From the NCBI RefSeq assembly GCF_024169245.1, contig NZ_JALJWP010000001.1:496001-560000 (forward strand): 64,000 nucleotides of DNA, in the 5' to 3' direction. Shown piece after piece: positions 17,928 through 28,163 of the stretch (the stretch's first letter is position 1; each line of letters starts with the position of its first letter). This DNA comes from Pseudomonas koreensis (GTDB lineage Bacteria > Pseudomonadota > Gammaproteobacteria > Pseudomonadales > Pseudomonadaceae). The translations under genes and the position numbers were made by a program. A model generated the notes under the pieces. The model was not told the origin of the DNA. It ran no database searches and saw only the letters and a program-made list of their open reading frames with translations.

Positions 17928-19273
17928 TGCAGCGCCTCGGCGAGTTTGCCGTGCAGGCCGCCGAAGCCGCCGTTGCTCATGATCACCACGTGAGTACCGG
18001 GCTGCGCCTGGCTCTTCACGCGCTCGATGATGCCTTCCAGCGAATCACTGACGATTGACGGCACCGTGCATAACGCTGCGGTGGCGCCGAGGTCCCAGCC
18101 GAGGTTGGCCGGGGCGTACCAGATCACCTGATCGGCATCGACCACGCTGTCCGGCAAACCGTCACGGTGGGCGCCGAGCTTCATCGAATTGGAGCGCGGC
18201 TCGATGATCGCGATCAGTGGCGCGTCGCCGATGCGTTTGCGCAGGCCATCAAGCGTGGTGGCGATGGCGGTCGGGTGGTGAGCGAAGTCGTCGTAAATGG
18301 TGATGCCGCGCACCTCGGCGACTTTCTCCATGCGCCGTTTGACGTTTTTGAACGCGCTCAAACCGGCGATACCCATCGATGGCACCACGCCAACATGCCG
18401 CGCCGCAGCCAGGGCAGCCAAGGCGTTGGCGACGTTGTGCTGACCGGTCAATTCCCACTCGACGGTGCCTTGCGACACGCCTTCGAACATCACTTCGAAC
18501 GCCGAACCGTCCTCGCTCAGTAGTTTGACCTGCCACTGACCGCCGGCGCCGGTGGTCTGCACCGGAGTCCAGCAGCCCATTTCAATCACGCGCTGCAAGG
18601 CCGGCTCGGTGGTCGGGTGGATGACCAGGCCTTCGCTCGGAATGGTGCGGACCAAGTGGTGGAACTGGCGCTCGATCGCCGGCAAATCGGGGAAGATGTC
18701 GGCGTGATCGAATTCAAGGTTGTTGAGGATTGCGGTGCGCGGACGGTAGTGGACGAATTTCGAGCGCTTGTCGAAAAAAGCGCTGTCGTATTCGTCAGCC
18801 TCGATGACAAAGAACGGCGTGTCGCCCAGGCGCGCCGACACCGAGAAATTCTGCGGCACGCCGCCAATCAGGAAACCCGGGCTCATGCCGGCGTGTTCCA
18901 GCACCCAGGCGAGCATGCTGCTGGTGGTGGTCTTGCCGTGCGTTCCGGCCACGGCCAATACCCAGCGACCTTGCAGCACGTGGTCAGCCAGCCACTGCGG
19001 GCCGGAGACGTACGGCAGGCCTTTGTTCAACACATATTCCACCGCCGGGTTGCCACGGGACATGGCATTGCCGATCACCACCAGATCCGGCGCCGGATCG
19101 AGTTGCGCCGGGTCATAACCCTGCGTCAGCTGAATGCCCTGGGCCTCGAGCTGCGTGCTCATCGGCGGATAGACGTTGGCGTCGGAGCCGGTGACGTGAT
19201 GGCCCAGCTCTTTGGCCAATACCGCCATCGAGCCCATGAAAGTCCCGCAGATACCCAGAATATGAATGTGCAT
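17924..19273 (-). CDS. mpl: UDP-MurNAc:L-Ala-gamma-D-Glu-meso-DAP ligase
   Basis: 449 residues from the ATG at 19273 ([14 protein letters not shown]); upstream in-frame starts give non-family sequence. Mpl reattaches recycled murein tripeptide to UDP-MurNAc. It has the Mur ligase P-loop [14 protein letters not shown], the nucleotide motif [10 protein letters not shown] and the [18 protein letters not shown] segment typical of Mpl and MurC. It heads the mpl-ubiX-lipoprotein run. Confidence 0.95.
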   Translation of the reverse strand: MHIHILGICGTFMGSMAVLAKELGHHVTGSDANVYPPMSTQLEAQGIQLTQGYDPAQLDPAPDLVVIGNAMSRGNPAVEYVLNKGLPYVSGPQWLADHVLQGRWVLAVAGTHGKTTTSSMLAWVLEHAGMSPGFLIGGVPQNFSVSARLGDTPFFVIEADEYDSAFFDKRSKFVHYRPRTAILNNLEFDHADIFPDLPAIERQFHHLVRTIPSEGLVIHPTTEPALQRVIEMGCWTPVQTTGAGGQWQVKLLSEDGSAFEVMFEGVSQGTVEWELTGQHNVANALAALAAARHVGVVPSMGIAGLSAFKNVKRRMEKVAEVRGITIYDDFAHHPTAIATTLDGLRKRIGDAPLIAIIEPRSNSMKLGAHRDGLPDSVVDADQVIWYAPANLGWDLGATAALCTVPSIVSDSLEGIIERVKSQAQPGTHVVIMSNGGFGGLHGKLAEALQ

Positions 19274-19389
19274 AGTCGACCTCGTAAAACATGGCCGCAG
19301 GTTAGCGTAGGGAGGGGGAAATGGCACTCTTTAGCTGAAGGATGGAGACGGGTTGGCGGCTACATCTGCGCACGGCTTCAGACCGCAGC

Positions 19390-19538
19390 CCCTCACCCCA
19401 GCCCTCTCCCGAGGGAGAGGGAGCCGATCTCGGTCGCCTTCAAATCCTGAGTTCGGCTCGATATTTCAGGTCGGCGTAAATACCGCAAGCAACGCGGTCA
19501 GTCCCCTCTCCCTCCGGGAGAGGGTTAGGGTGAGGGCT
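19390..19538. repeat. Inverted pair of CCCTCTCCC-type repeats
   Basis: Left copy CCCCTCACCCCAGCCCTCTC, right copy its complement with CCCTCTCCCTCCGGGAGAGGG and TTAGGGTGAGGGC. They are separated by about 75 bases and fill the 3' side of eatR. A single related copy lies at 30392-30428. This is a third repeat family in the window, common in pseudomonads. Confidence 0.85.
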
Positions 19539-19539
19539 T

Positions 19540-21453
19540 TCAGCTGACACGCCGCTCAATCCCATGTTTACGCAGCTTTCTATAAAGGGTGTTGCGGCTT
19601 ACGCCCAGTTGCTGAGCTGTATGGGTCATGTGCCAGCGCGTCTGCTCCAGCGCATTGAGCAATGCAAGACGCTCGGCGTCGTCCAGTGGCTGGGCGGCGA
19701 TCTGCGCCACCGCAACCGCCGGCCGCGCCTGGCGAATCATCACCGGCAAATCCTCAACGCCGACCCGCCCGCCATCACACAACGCCGCCAGCGTACGAAG
19801 TACATTACGCAACTGCCGCACATTGCCCGGCCAATCGAACGCCAGCAACGCCTGCCGCGCCGCTTCGTCGATCAGAATCGTTTCGCCTCCGGCCTCCTCG
19901 GCCAACAGAAAATCCAATAACTGCGATTTATCACTGCGCTCGCGCAATGCCGGCAACGCCACTTCCAGCCCGTTCAAGCGGTAATACAGGTCTTCACGGA
20001 AACTGCCGTCCTCGACCCGTTCCAGCAGATTGCGGTGCGTCGCACTGATGATCCGCACGTCCACCGCTTGCGGTTCGCCGCCAATCGGCACAACTTGCCG
20101 ATCTTCCAGCACCCGCAGCAAGCGCGTCTGCAACGCCAGTGGCATGTCGCCGATTTCGTCGAGGAACAAGGTGCCGCCGTCGGCCTGCTGCAACTTGCCG
20201 CGCATGCCGTCCTTGCGTGCGCCGGTGAAGCTGCCGCCGCGATAGCCGAACAGTTCGCTCTCGATCAGGCTTTCCGGAATGGCCGCGCAATTGAGTGCGA
20301 CAAAAGCGTTGCCGGAGCGCTGGCTGGCCTGGTGCACAGCCTTGGCGAACGCTTCCTTGCCCGAGCCGGTTTCGCCGTTGATCAGCAACGGCACGTCACG
20401 CTCGAACACGCGCAGGGCTTTGCGAAACTCCGCCTGCAACGCTTCATCGCCGAGACAGATGCCTGACAGGCGTGGGGCGGGCGCGGCGATAGGCGTTGGA
20501 ACAATGGCTGTCGGCTTGCGCGCTTCGCCGCGCAACACGGCAAACAGATGCCGCCCGTCACGGGTGCGCAGCGGCCAACTGGCGCTGGCGTTGGCACTCG
20601 CGCGACCAAGCAGGTCATCCAGCGAACAATCGAAAAACGCTTCCACCGGTTGGCCGAGCAAACTACCGCGGATACGCCCGAGCAGGTTCAGCGCGCTCTG
20701 GTTGACCGCGCTGATCCGCCCTTCGCCGTCGAACGCCAGCAGCCCTTCGCTGAACAAGCCGACGGACTCGGCCTGCAGGTGAAAACGCAGCAACCACTGA
20801 TTGTCGAAACAGCGCAGGAAGTAGCAGCTCTCGATCATCTTCGCCGACAGATTGACCAGCGCCATGGTGTGGAACTGGCTTTGCCGCGAGACGTCCGGCC
20901 GGGCCGAGGACACGTCGAGTACCGCCAGCAGCTCACCCTGCGGATCGAACACCGGGCTCGCCGAACAGGTCAGCCCGGTGTGGCGGCCGCGAAAGTGTTC
21001 GTCCTGATGAATAGTCAGCGCTTGGCGCTCAACGAGGCAGGTGCCGATACCGTTGGTGCCCTCGCAGGCTTCGCTCCAGTCGGCGCCGAGCCAGAGCCCG
21101 GCGCGCTCGAAAATCTTCCGTTCGGCCGGCGCGGTGACGCAATTGAGGATCACCCCACGCGCGTCGGTCAGCAGCACCGCGTGGCCGGCGCCGGAGAGTT
21201 GTTGATGCAGGCTGCTCATTTCGGTGCCGGCGATCTGCAGCACTTGTTGCAGACGTTCGCGACTTTCCAGCACCCGGCCATGCTCGAGCACGGTCGGCGC
21301 CATGGTCACAGAAGGATCGAGGTGATAGTCCTCAAGGCAACGCAGCCACGAACGCGCGATCGACGGATCGGCCCCCGGCCCGTGCAAGTGCGGTTTGCCC
21401 TGGGTGACGGTGAGAACCTGGCGGGCATGGCGACTCAAATGGTTGTCGTGCAT
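19540..21453 (-). CDS. eatR: Sigma-54 enhancer-binding regulator of ethanolamine use
   Basis: 637 residues, AcoR-like layout: N-terminal GAF-type sensor (about 70-220), a PAS-like region (about 230-300), AAA+ domain (about 325-560) and a C-terminal Fis-type helix-turn-helix (HTAQQLGVSRNTLYRKLRKHGI). The AAA+ domain has Walker A GETGSGKEAF and Walker B GGTLFLDEIGD. The sigma-54 loop reads GSFTGA where GAFTGA is usual. It is divergent from the aldehyde dehydrogenase-eat-eutBC genes. P. aeruginosa EatR (PA4021) holds the same position and activates that operon with RpoN. The gene name is by synteny and domain layout. Confidence 0.87.
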   Translation of the reverse strand: MHDNHLSRHARQVLTVTQGKPHLHGPGADPSIARSWLRCLEDYHLDPSVTMAPTVLEHGRVLESRERLQQVLQIAGTEMSSLHQQLSGAGHAVLLTDARGVILNCVTAPAERKIFERAGLWLGADWSEACEGTNGIGTCLVERQALTIHQDEHFRGRHTGLTCSASPVFDPQGELLAVLDVSSARPDVSRQSQFHTMALVNLSAKMIESCYFLRCFDNQWLLRFHLQAESVGLFSEGLLAFDGEGRISAVNQSALNLLGRIRGSLLGQPVEAFFDCSLDDLLGRASANASASWPLRTRDGRHLFAVLRGEARKPTAIVPTPIAAPAPRLSGICLGDEALQAEFRKALRVFERDVPLLINGETGSGKEAFAKAVHQASQRSGNAFVALNCAAIPESLIESELFGYRGGSFTGARKDGMRGKLQQADGGTLFLDEIGDMPLALQTRLLRVLEDRQVVPIGGEPQAVDVRIISATHRNLLERVEDGSFREDLYYRLNGLEVALPALRERSDKSQLLDFLLAEEAGGETILIDEAARQALLAFDWPGNVRQLRNVLRTLAALCDGGRVGVEDLPVMIRQARPAVAVAQIAAQPLDDAERLALLNALEQTRWHMTHTAQQLGVSRNTLYRKLRKHGIERRVS

Positions 21454-21491
21454 TTCTTATTGTTCTCCCCGAAAGGTCGACGCATTCCTGT

Positions 21492-21580
21492 GCAGGAGCT
21501 GCCGCAGGCTGCGATCTTTTGATCTTGATCTTGATCTTGAAAAACAAAAGCAAAAGATCGCAGCCTTCGGCAGCTCCTAC
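21492..21580. repeat. REPIN in the eatR 5' region
   Basis: GTAGGAGCTGCCGAAGG-family pair; the left arm reads GCAGGAGCTGCCGCAGGCTG. The spacer includes a run of GATCTT units. It separates eatR from the sigma-54 promoter of the eat operon, so it may sit in the eatR leader. Confidence 0.88.
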
Positions 21581-21664
21581 CGGATTTCTGTTGGCTGAGG
21601 ATCCTCCAGCGGCTCCGGCATTGCAATGCTGGCAAGACCGCTCGGTCAGGGCTGTGTCGCAAGC

Positions 21665-21691
21665 GGTACAAATTGTCACGTACGCTGTACC
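21665..21691. promoter_or_regulatory. Candidate EatR enhancer dyad
   Basis: Inverted repeat GGTACA-N15-TGTACC, arms two helical turns apart, 76 bases upstream of the -24 element of the eat promoter. Position and symmetry fit an enhancer-binding protein site; no experimental motif is known to me. Confidence 0.45.
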
Positions 21692-21766
21692 GAAACCGTC
21701 ACAGCACCGGTCCATTCGTCCGAGACAAACCGGCCAAGCCCTTGATTTGCCTGGCTTGCACGGCAG

Positions 21767-21782
21767 TGGCCCGGCCCTTGCT
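21767..21782 (+). promoter_or_regulatory. Sigma-54 (-24/-12) promoter of the eat operon
   Basis: TGGCCC-GGCCC-TTGCT agrees with the consensus TGGCAC-N5-TTGCW and has the required GG-N10-GC spacing. It lies 66 bases before the aldehyde dehydrogenase ATG and next to a divergent sigma-54 activator gene. Confidence 0.85.
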
Positions 21783-21847
21783 CTACGCTTATAGCAAGCG
21801 CACTTGCGCGTTTCTCTAATAAGTACAAAGCCAAGGAGAACATCATC

Positions 21848-23368
21848 ATGCGTTACGCCCACCCCGGTACTGACGGCGCCAAAGTCTCGTTCAAGAGCAA
21901 GTACGGTAACTACATCGGCGGCGAGTTCGTCGCGCCGGTCAAAGGCCAGTACTTCACCAACACCTCGCCAGTGAATGGCCAACCGATCGCCGAATTCCCC
22001 CGCTCCACCGCCGAAGACATCGACAAGGCGCTGGATGCTGCCCACGCCGCCGCCGATGCGTGGGGCGCCACTTCCGTGCAGGCGCGCTCACTGATCCTGC
22101 TGAAAATCGCCGACCGCATAGAAGAGAACCTCGAACTGCTGGCGATCACCGAAACCTGGGACAACGGCAAAGCCATCCGCGAAACCCTCAACGCCGATAT
22201 CCCGCTGGCTGCTGACCACTTCCGCTACTTCGCCGGGTGCTTGCGCGCTCAGGAAGGCAGCGCTGCGGAAATCGACGGCAACACCGTGGCCTATCACATC
22301 CATGAACCGCTGGGCGTGGTCGGTCAGATCATCCCGTGGAACTTCCCGCTGCTGATGGCCGCGTGGAAACTTGCGCCAGCGCTGGCCGCCGGTAACTGCG
22401 TGGTGCTCAAGCCTGCCGAGCAAACCCCGCTGGGCATCTGCGTGCTGATGGAACTGATCGGCGACCTGCTGCCGCCCGGCGTGCTCAACGTCGTGCAAGG
22501 TTTCGGTAAAGAGGCCGGCGAAGCCTTGGCGACCAGCAAGCGCATCGCCAAGATCGCCTTCACCGGTTCGACCCCGGTCGGCTCGCACATCATGAAATGC
22601 GCGGCGGAAAACATCATTCCGTCCACCGTGGAGCTAGGCGGCAAGTCGCCGAACATCTTCTTCGAAGACATCATGCAGGCCGAGCCGAGCTTCATCGAAA
22701 AAGCCGCCGAAGGTCTGGTACTGGCGTTCTTCAACCAGGGCGAAGTGTGCACCTGCCCTTCCCGCGCGCTGGTGCAGGAATCGATCTATGACGAATTCAT
22801 GCAGGCCGTGATGAAGAAAGTCAGCCAGATCAAACGCGGCGACCCGCTGGACACCGAGACCATGGTCGGCGCCCAGGCGTCGGAGCAACAATTCGACAAG
22901 ATCCTCTCGTACCTGGAAATCGCCAAGGGCGAAGGTGCGGAACTGCTGACCGGCGGCAAGGTGGAAAAACTCGAAGGCAGCCTGGCGACCGGTTATTACA
23001 TCCAGCCGACGCTGCTCAAAGGCACCAACAAAATGCGCGTGTTCCAGGAAGAAATCTTCGGCCCGGTGGTGAGCATCACCACCTTCAAGGACGAGGCCGA
23101 AGCCCTGGCGATTGCCAACGATACCGAGTTCGGCCTCGGCGCCGGCCTGTGGACCCGCGACATCAACCGCGCCTACCGCATGGGCCGGGCGATCAAGGCC
23201 GGTCGCGTGTGGACCAACTGCTACCACCTGTACCCGGCGCATGCCGCGTTCGGCGGTTACAAGAAGTCCGGCGTCGGGCGTGAAACCCACAAAATGATGC
23301 TCGACCATTACCAGCAGACCAAGAACCTGCTGGTGAGCTACGACATCAATCCGTTGGGGTTCTTCTGA
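21848..23368 (+). CDS. Acetaldehyde dehydrogenase of ethanolamine catabolism
   Basis: 506 residues, NAD-dependent aldehyde dehydrogenase of the ExaC/AldB type. The general base Glu is in VELGGKSPN and the catalytic Cys in [10 protein letters not shown], both intact. It would oxidise the acetaldehyde released by EutBC to acetate. Orthologue in position of PA4022. AAGGAG lies about ten bases before the ATG. First gene after the sigma-54 promoter; a REPIN separates it from the transporter. Confidence 0.92.
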   Translation: MRYAHPGTDGAKVSFKSKYGNYIGGEFVAPVKGQYFTNTSPVNGQPIAEFPRSTAEDIDKALDAAHAAADAWGATSVQARSLILLKIADRIEENLELLAITETWDNGKAIRETLNADIPLAADHFRYFAGCLRAQEGSAAEIDGNTVAYHIHEPLGVVGQIIPWNFPLLMAAWKLAPALAAGNCVVLKPAEQTPLGICVLMELIGDLLPPGVLNVVQGFGKEAGEALATSKRIAKIAFTGSTPVGSHIMKCAAENIIPSTVELGGKSPNIFFEDIMQAEPSFIEKAAEGLVLAFFNQGEVCTCPSRALVQESIYDEFMQAVMKKVSQIKRGDPLDTETMVGAQASEQQFDKILSYLEIAKGEGAELLTGGKVEKLEGSLATGYYIQPTLLKGTNKMRVFQEEIFGPVVSITTFKDEAEALAIANDTEFGLGAGLWTRDINRAYRMGRAIKAGRVWTNCYHLYPAHAAFGGYKKSGVGRETHKMMLDHYQQTKNLLVSYDINPLGFF

Positions 23369-23415
23369 TCCAGACGGGGTGAGGCAGGTGTTCCTGCTTC
23401 GCCCTTTGGATTGTC

Positions 23416-23505
23416 TTCGCGAGCAAGCTCGCTCCCACAGGTTTTTTGGAACATACATATCAGCGTTCGCAACAGATCCACTGTGGGAGCGAGCTTGCTC
23501 GCGAA
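23416..23505. repeat. REPIN, GTGGGAGCGAG family
   Basis: Inverted REP pair between the aldehyde dehydrogenase and the ethanolamine permease genes. It could alter the message level of downstream genes within the operon by forming a 3' stem on the first cistron. Confidence 0.9.
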
Positions 23506-23601
23506 GGCGGCTGCACATCCAGCAAAGCTTTAGCTGACTTACCGCTCCATCAGCACGCCCGCCTTCACCGGGCCAAAAACAATAAAAACAGGTAACTGCT
23601 T

Positions 23602-25050
23602 ATGCCAAGCGATCATGCAAACCCGCAACCGGCAACCTCCTCCGTCGACTTCGAAAAAGTCGGCTCCGACTATTTCCAACAACGCGAACTGAAAAAAGGC
23701 GCCGCCGGCTGGGTCCTGCTGGTCGGCCTCGGCGTCGCCTATGTGATTTCCGGCGACTACGCCGGCTGGAACTTCGGCCTTGCCCAGGGTGGCTGGGGCG
23801 GCATGTTCCTGGCCACGCTGCTGATGGCGACCATGTACCTGTGCATGTGCTTTTCCCTGGCCGAACTGTCCTCGATGATTCCCACTGCTGGCGGCGGCTA
23901 CGGTTTCGCCCGCAGCGCGTTCGGACCGTGGGGCGGGTTTCTCACCGGCACCGCGATCCTCATCGAATACGCCATCGCCCCCGCCGCCATCGCAGTGTTC
24001 ATCGGTGCCTACTGCGAGTCGCTGTTCGGCATTGGCGGCTGGATGATTTATCTGGCGTTCTACATCATCTTCATCGCCATCCATATTTTCGGGGTGGGCG
24101 AAGCGCTCAAGCTGATGTTCATCATCACCGCCGTCGCCGCGTTGGCGCTGGGGGTGTTTCTGGTGGCGATGGTGCCGCATTTCGACGTCGCCAATCTGCT
24201 TGACATCCCGGTGACCACTGCGGTCGGTGCCAGTCCATTCCTGCCGTTCGGCTACGTCGGCGTATGGGCAGCGATTCCCTACGCGATCTGGTTTTTCCTC
24301 GCCGTCGAAGGCGTGCCGCTGGCTGCCGAAGAAACCAAGAACCCCAAGCGTGATCTGCCGCGCGGCCTGATCGGGGCGATGCTGGTGCTGCTGATGTTCG
24401 CCCTGCTGATTCTGATTGTCGGCCCCGGCGGCGCGGGCGCCAACTCGTTGCTGACCTCCGGCAACCCGCTGGTCGAAGCGCTGAGCAAGGCCTACGGCGG
24501 CTCGACCTGGATGGGCAGCTTCGTCAACCTCGTCGGTCTGGCCGGGCTGATCGCCAGTTTCTTCTCGATCATCTACGCCTACTCGCGGCAGATCTTCGCG
24601 CTGTCGCGGGCCGGTTACCTGCCGCGCAAACTGTCGCAGACCAACAAGAGCAAGGCGCCGGTGCTGGCGCTGGTGATTCCCGGGATCATCGGCTTCGGTC
24701 TGTCGCTGACCGGTCAGGGCGACTTGCTGATTCTGGTCGCGGTATTCGGCGCTACCATTTCCTATGTGCTGATGATGGCCGCGCACATCACCCTGCGCAT
24801 CCGTCGCCCCAAAATGGACCGACCCTATCGCACGCCGGGTGGCATTTTCACATCCGGTGTGGCGCTGGTGCTGGCCTGCATCGCCGTTGTGGCGGGGTTC
24901 CTCGTCGATCCACGGGTGGTGATCGGCGCGGCGATCATCTATGGAGTGTTAATTGCTTACTTTGCTTTCTACAGTCGGCATCACTTGGTAGCAGGCACGC
25001 CGGAAGAAGAATTCGCGGCGATTCAAAAAGCTGAACAAGCCTTGCACTGA
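23602..25050 (+). CDS. eat: Ethanolamine permease
   Basis: 482 residues with about twelve hydrophobic helices, APC superfamily. Typical family sequence includes SGDYAGWNFGLAQGGWGG near the N-terminus and SLAELSSMIPTAGGGYGFARSAFGPWGG in helix 3. The cytoplasmic loop EETKNPKRDLPRG is also typical. It matches the ethanolamine permease group and lies directly upstream of eutB and eutC. Imports ethanolamine across the inner membrane. Confidence 0.92.
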   Translation: MPSDHANPQPATSSVDFEKVGSDYFQQRELKKGAAGWVLLVGLGVAYVISGDYAGWNFGLAQGGWGGMFLATLLMATMYLCMCFSLAELSSMIPTAGGGYGFARSAFGPWGGFLTGTAILIEYAIAPAAIAVFIGAYCESLFGIGGWMIYLAFYIIFIAIHIFGVGEALKLMFIITAVAALALGVFLVAMVPHFDVANLLDIPVTTAVGASPFLPFGYVGVWAAIPYAIWFFLAVEGVPLAAEETKNPKRDLPRGLIGAMLVLLMFALLILIVGPGGAGANSLLTSGNPLVEALSKAYGGSTWMGSFVNLVGLAGLIASFFSIIYAYSRQIFALSRAGYLPRKLSQTNKSKAPVLALVIPGIIGFGLSLTGQGDLLILVAVFGATISYVLMMAAHITLRIRRPKMDRPYRTPGGIFTSGVALVLACIAVVAGFLVDPRVVIGAAIIYGVLIAYFAFYSRHHLVAGTPEEEFAAIQKAEQALH

Positions 25051-25102
25051 TTGTCGAAAACCACGGCGCAGAGCTGTTCTGCGCCGTCACGGAGAACGCT
25101 GA

Positions 25103-26497
25103 ATGGCCAGTTTTGCTCACACGGTCGGCGCGCAGACCTACCGCTTCGACAGCCTCAAAGACGTCATGGCCAAGGCCAGCCCGGCACGCTCGGGAGACTT
25201 TCTCGCCGAGATCGCCGCGCTCAACGACGGCGAACGGGTGGCCGCGCAAATGGCTCTGGCGGACATCCCGCTCACGCACTTCCTGCAGGAAGCGCTGATC
25301 CCCTATGAGTCCGATGAAGTCACCCGGCTGATCATCGACACCCACGACAAACAAGCCTTCGCCGTGGTCAGCCACCTCACCGTTGGCGGCTTTCGCGACT
25401 GGCTGCTCAGTGACGCGGCGGACGAAACCAGTCTGCGTGCCCTCGCCCCCGGCCTGACCCCGGAAATGGTCGCCGCCGTGTCGAAGATCATGCGCGTGCA
25501 GGATCTGGTGCTGGTCGCGCAGAAAATCCGCGTGGTCACCCAATTTCGCGGCACCCTCGGTTTGCGCGGGCGCCTGTCGACCCGCCTGCAGCCCAACCAC
25601 CCGACTGACGAGCCGTCCGGCATCGCCGCGAGCATTCTCGACGGCCTGCTCTACGGCAACGGCGATGCGATGATCGGCGTCAACCCGGCCACTGACAGCA
25701 TCGCCTCGATCTGCGCGATGCTGGAGATGCTCGACGCCATCATCCAGCGCTACGACATCCCGACCCAGGCCTGCGTGCTGACCCACGTCACCACCTCGAT
25801 CGAGGCGATCAACCGTGGCGTGCCGCTGGATCTGGTCTTCCAGTCGATTGCCGGCACTGAGGCGGCCAATGCCAGTTTCGGTATCAACCTGAATGTCTTG
25901 CAGGAAGGCTACGACGCCGGCCTGAGCCTCAAGCGCGGCACCCTCGGACAGAACCTGATGTATTTCGAAACCGGTCAAGGCAGCGCGCTGTCGGCCAACG
26001 CCCACCACGGCATCGATCAACAGACTTGCGAGACAAGGGCCTACGCCGTGGCGCGACATTTCAAGCCATTCCTGGTGAACACCGTCGTAGGATTTATCGG
26101 CCCGGAATACCTCTACAACGGCAAACAGATCATCCGCGCCGGCCTTGAAGATCATTTCTGCGGCAAGTTGCTCGGCGTGCCGATGGGCTGCGACATCTGC
26201 TACACCAACCACGCCGAAGCCGATCAGGACGACATGGACACCCTGCTGACGTTGCTCGGCGTCGCCGGGATCAACTTCATCATGGGCATCCCCGGCTCCG
26301 ATGACATCATGCTCAATTACCAAACCACTTCGTTTCATGACGCCTTGTACGCCCGCCAGACCCTGGGCCTGAAACCGGCGCCGGAGTTCGAGCAATGGCT
26401 GGCCAATATGGGCATCTTCACCCAGGCGGACGGCAAGGTTCGCTTCGGCAACAATCTGCCGCCGGCCTTCCGCCAGGCCTTGGCGCACTTGGGATGA
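25103..26497 (+). CDS. eutB: Ethanolamine ammonia-lyase large subunit
   Basis: 464 residues, slightly longer than E. coli EutB (453). EutB carries the active site of the adenosylcobalamin-dependent lyase that splits ethanolamine to acetaldehyde and ammonia. The sequence is collinear with the family from [26 protein letters not shown] to the [18 protein letters not shown] and [22 protein letters not shown] blocks. Its TGA overlaps the likely eutC ATG (ATGA). Activity depends on B12, and btuB/btuF-like genes occur further right. Confidence 0.96.
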   Translation: MASFAHTVGAQTYRFDSLKDVMAKASPARSGDFLAEIAALNDGERVAAQMALADIPLTHFLQEALIPYESDEVTRLIIDTHDKQAFAVVSHLTVGGFRDWLLSDAADETSLRALAPGLTPEMVAAVSKIMRVQDLVLVAQKIRVVTQFRGTLGLRGRLSTRLQPNHPTDEPSGIAASILDGLLYGNGDAMIGVNPATDSIASICAMLEMLDAIIQRYDIPTQACVLTHVTTSIEAINRGVPLDLVFQSIAGTEAANASFGINLNVLQEGYDAGLSLKRGTLGQNLMYFETGQGSALSANAHHGIDQQTCETRAYAVARHFKPFLVNTVVGFIGPEYLYNGKQIIRAGLEDHFCGKLLGVPMGCDICYTNHAEADQDDMDTLLTLLGVAGINFIMGIPGSDDIMLNYQTTSFHDALYARQTLGLKPAPEFEQWLANMGIFTQADGKVRFGNNLPPAFRQALAHLG

Positions 26498-27327
26498 CTC
26501 TTATGGAAAAACCACCGGTCGATCCGCAAAACCCCTGGCTGGAACTGCGCCGCCTGACCCCGGCGCGGATTGCCCTGGGCCGCACCGGCACCAGCCTGCC
26601 GACGCGGGCGCAGCTGGATTTTCAGTTTGCCCACGCGCAGGCCCGCGATGCCGTGCATCTGGCCTTCGATCACAGCGAAATCAGCGCACAACTGAACGAG
26701 CGCGGACGGGAAACCCTGGCACTGCAAAGCGCCGCGCCGGACCGACACACCTATCTGCAACGCCCGGATCTGGGGCGCAAGCTCAGCGATGAATCGGCGC
26801 AAACCTTGCGCGATTACGCCAGCGCACATCCAGGCGGGATCGATCTGGTGATCGTGGTCGCTGATGGCCTGTCGGCATTGGCGGTGCATCGGCATACGCT
26901 GCCATTTCTGACGCGCCTGGAAGAACAGATGAGCGGCGACGGCTGGTCCGTGGCGCCGGTGGTGCTGGTCGAACAGGGCCGCGTGGCCATCGGTGACGAA
27001 ATCGGCCAACTGCTCGGGGCGAAAATGGTGGTGATGCTGATCGGCGAGCGTCCCGGTTTGAGTTCGCCGGACAGCCTCGGGCTGTATTTCACCTATGCGC
27101 CGAAGGTCGGCCTGACTGACGCCTATCGCAATTGCATTTCCAATGTACGGCTGGAAGGCTTGAGCTACGGCATGGCGGCGCATCGCTTGCTGTATCTGAT
27201 GCGTGAAGCCTGCCGTCGGCAGCTGTCGGGGGTCAATCTGAAGGACGAAGCTCAGCTTCAGACATTGGAGTCGGACGACGCTGTCGACATGAAAGGCAAT
27301 TTCCTACTCGATCCGCCCCCAGCCTGA
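26494..27327 (+). CDS. eutC: Ethanolamine ammonia-lyase small subunit
   Basis: 277 residues from the ATG at 26494 that overlaps the eutB stop; an ATG at 26503 gives 274. EutC completes the adenosylcobalamin site of the lyase. Family segments: [38 protein letters not shown] at the start, [18 protein letters not shown] in the middle, and [35 protein letters not shown] near the end. Last gene of the eat operon. Confidence 0.95.
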   Translation: MTLMEKPPVDPQNPWLELRRLTPARIALGRTGTSLPTRAQLDFQFAHAQARDAVHLAFDHSEISAQLNERGRETLALQSAAPDRHTYLQRPDLGRKLSDESAQTLRDYASAHPGGIDLVIVVADGLSALAVHRHTLPFLTRLEEQMSGDGWSVAPVVLVEQGRVAIGDEIGQLLGAKMVVMLIGERPGLSSPDSLGLYFTYAPKVGLTDAYRNCISNVRLEGLSYGMAAHRLLYLMREACRRQLSGVNLKDEAQLQTLESDDAVDMKGNFLLDPPPA

Positions 27328-27442
27328 ACCGTTTCCGCATTGCCATTCTGCGCTGCTTTCAGGCAGGATCGACGCACGGCCGCCCGGGTTTCCCATCGCC
27401 GTCAGAGCAGTTGAAGACAGCCACTTGAAGACGAGACCTATC

Positions 27443-27904
27443 ATGCGGATTATTCAAGCGACCCTCGAACATCTGGATTTGCTGACTCCTTTGTTCGTCA
27501 AATATCGCGAGTTCTACGGCTCACTGCCTTACCCGGATTCCTCCCGGGCGTTTCTCGAAAAACGTCTGCGCCGCAAAGAGTCGGTGATCTATCTGGCGCT
27601 GGCCGACGATGACGACAGGAAGCTCATGGGCTTCTGCCAGCTCTATCCGAGCTTCTCTTCGTTGTCGCTCAAGCGCGTGTGGATCCTCAACGATATCTAC
27701 GTCGCCGAAGATGCGCGGCGGCAACTGGTCGCGGACAACCTGATCCGCACCGCAAAGAAAATGGCCAAGGAAACCCAGGCTGTGCGCATGCGTGTGTCCA
27801 CCAGCGCAGATAACGAAGTGGCACAGAAAACCTACGAATCGATCGGTTTCAAGGAAGACACGGAGTTCAAGAACTACGTGCTGCCTATCAGCGAAGAGCT
27901 CTGA
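27443..27904 (+). CDS. GNAT family N-acetyltransferase
   Basis: 153 residues from the ATG at 27443; a TTG at 27425 would add six. GNAT fold with the acetyl-CoA region around LNDIYVAEDARRQLVADNLIRTAKKMA (the usual Q/RxxGxG/A loop is degenerate here) and the C-terminal NEVAQKTYESIGFKEDTEFKNY. Substrate unknown. It follows eutC in the same direction but a 115-base gap suggests its own promoter. Confidence 0.87.
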   Translation: MRIIQATLEHLDLLTPLFVKYREFYGSLPYPDSSRAFLEKRLRRKESVIYLALADDDDRKLMGFCQLYPSFSSLSLKRVWILNDIYVAEDARRQLVADNLIRTAKKMAKETQAVRMRVSTSADNEVAQKTYESIGFKEDTEFKNYVLPISEEL

Positions 27905-27907
27905 ACC

Positions 27908-27985
27908 CAAAAGATCGCAGCCTTCGGCAGCTCCTACAGCGGAACGCGTTCCAATTGCAGGAGCTGCCGAAGGCTGCGATCTTTT
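27908..27985. repeat. REPIN, GTAGGAGCTGCCGAAGG family
   Basis: Inverted pair starting four bases after the GNAT stop codon. One arm of the right copy reads GCAGGAGCTGCCGAAGG. Confidence 0.9.
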
Positions 27986-28163
27986 GAGGGCTGACAATTG
28001 TTCACACCACGACACTCCCCGCTACAAAACCGACGCGCTTTTCAGCGGTCAGACCGTATAATCCCGATCTTTCCGGCTTGTAAGAAAAACTACACCCCGC
28101 TGTAGGCTTACACGAAGTCATCCGCACAGGCCTGCCGAGTCGGGCCGTCATACAGGTGCCCCC

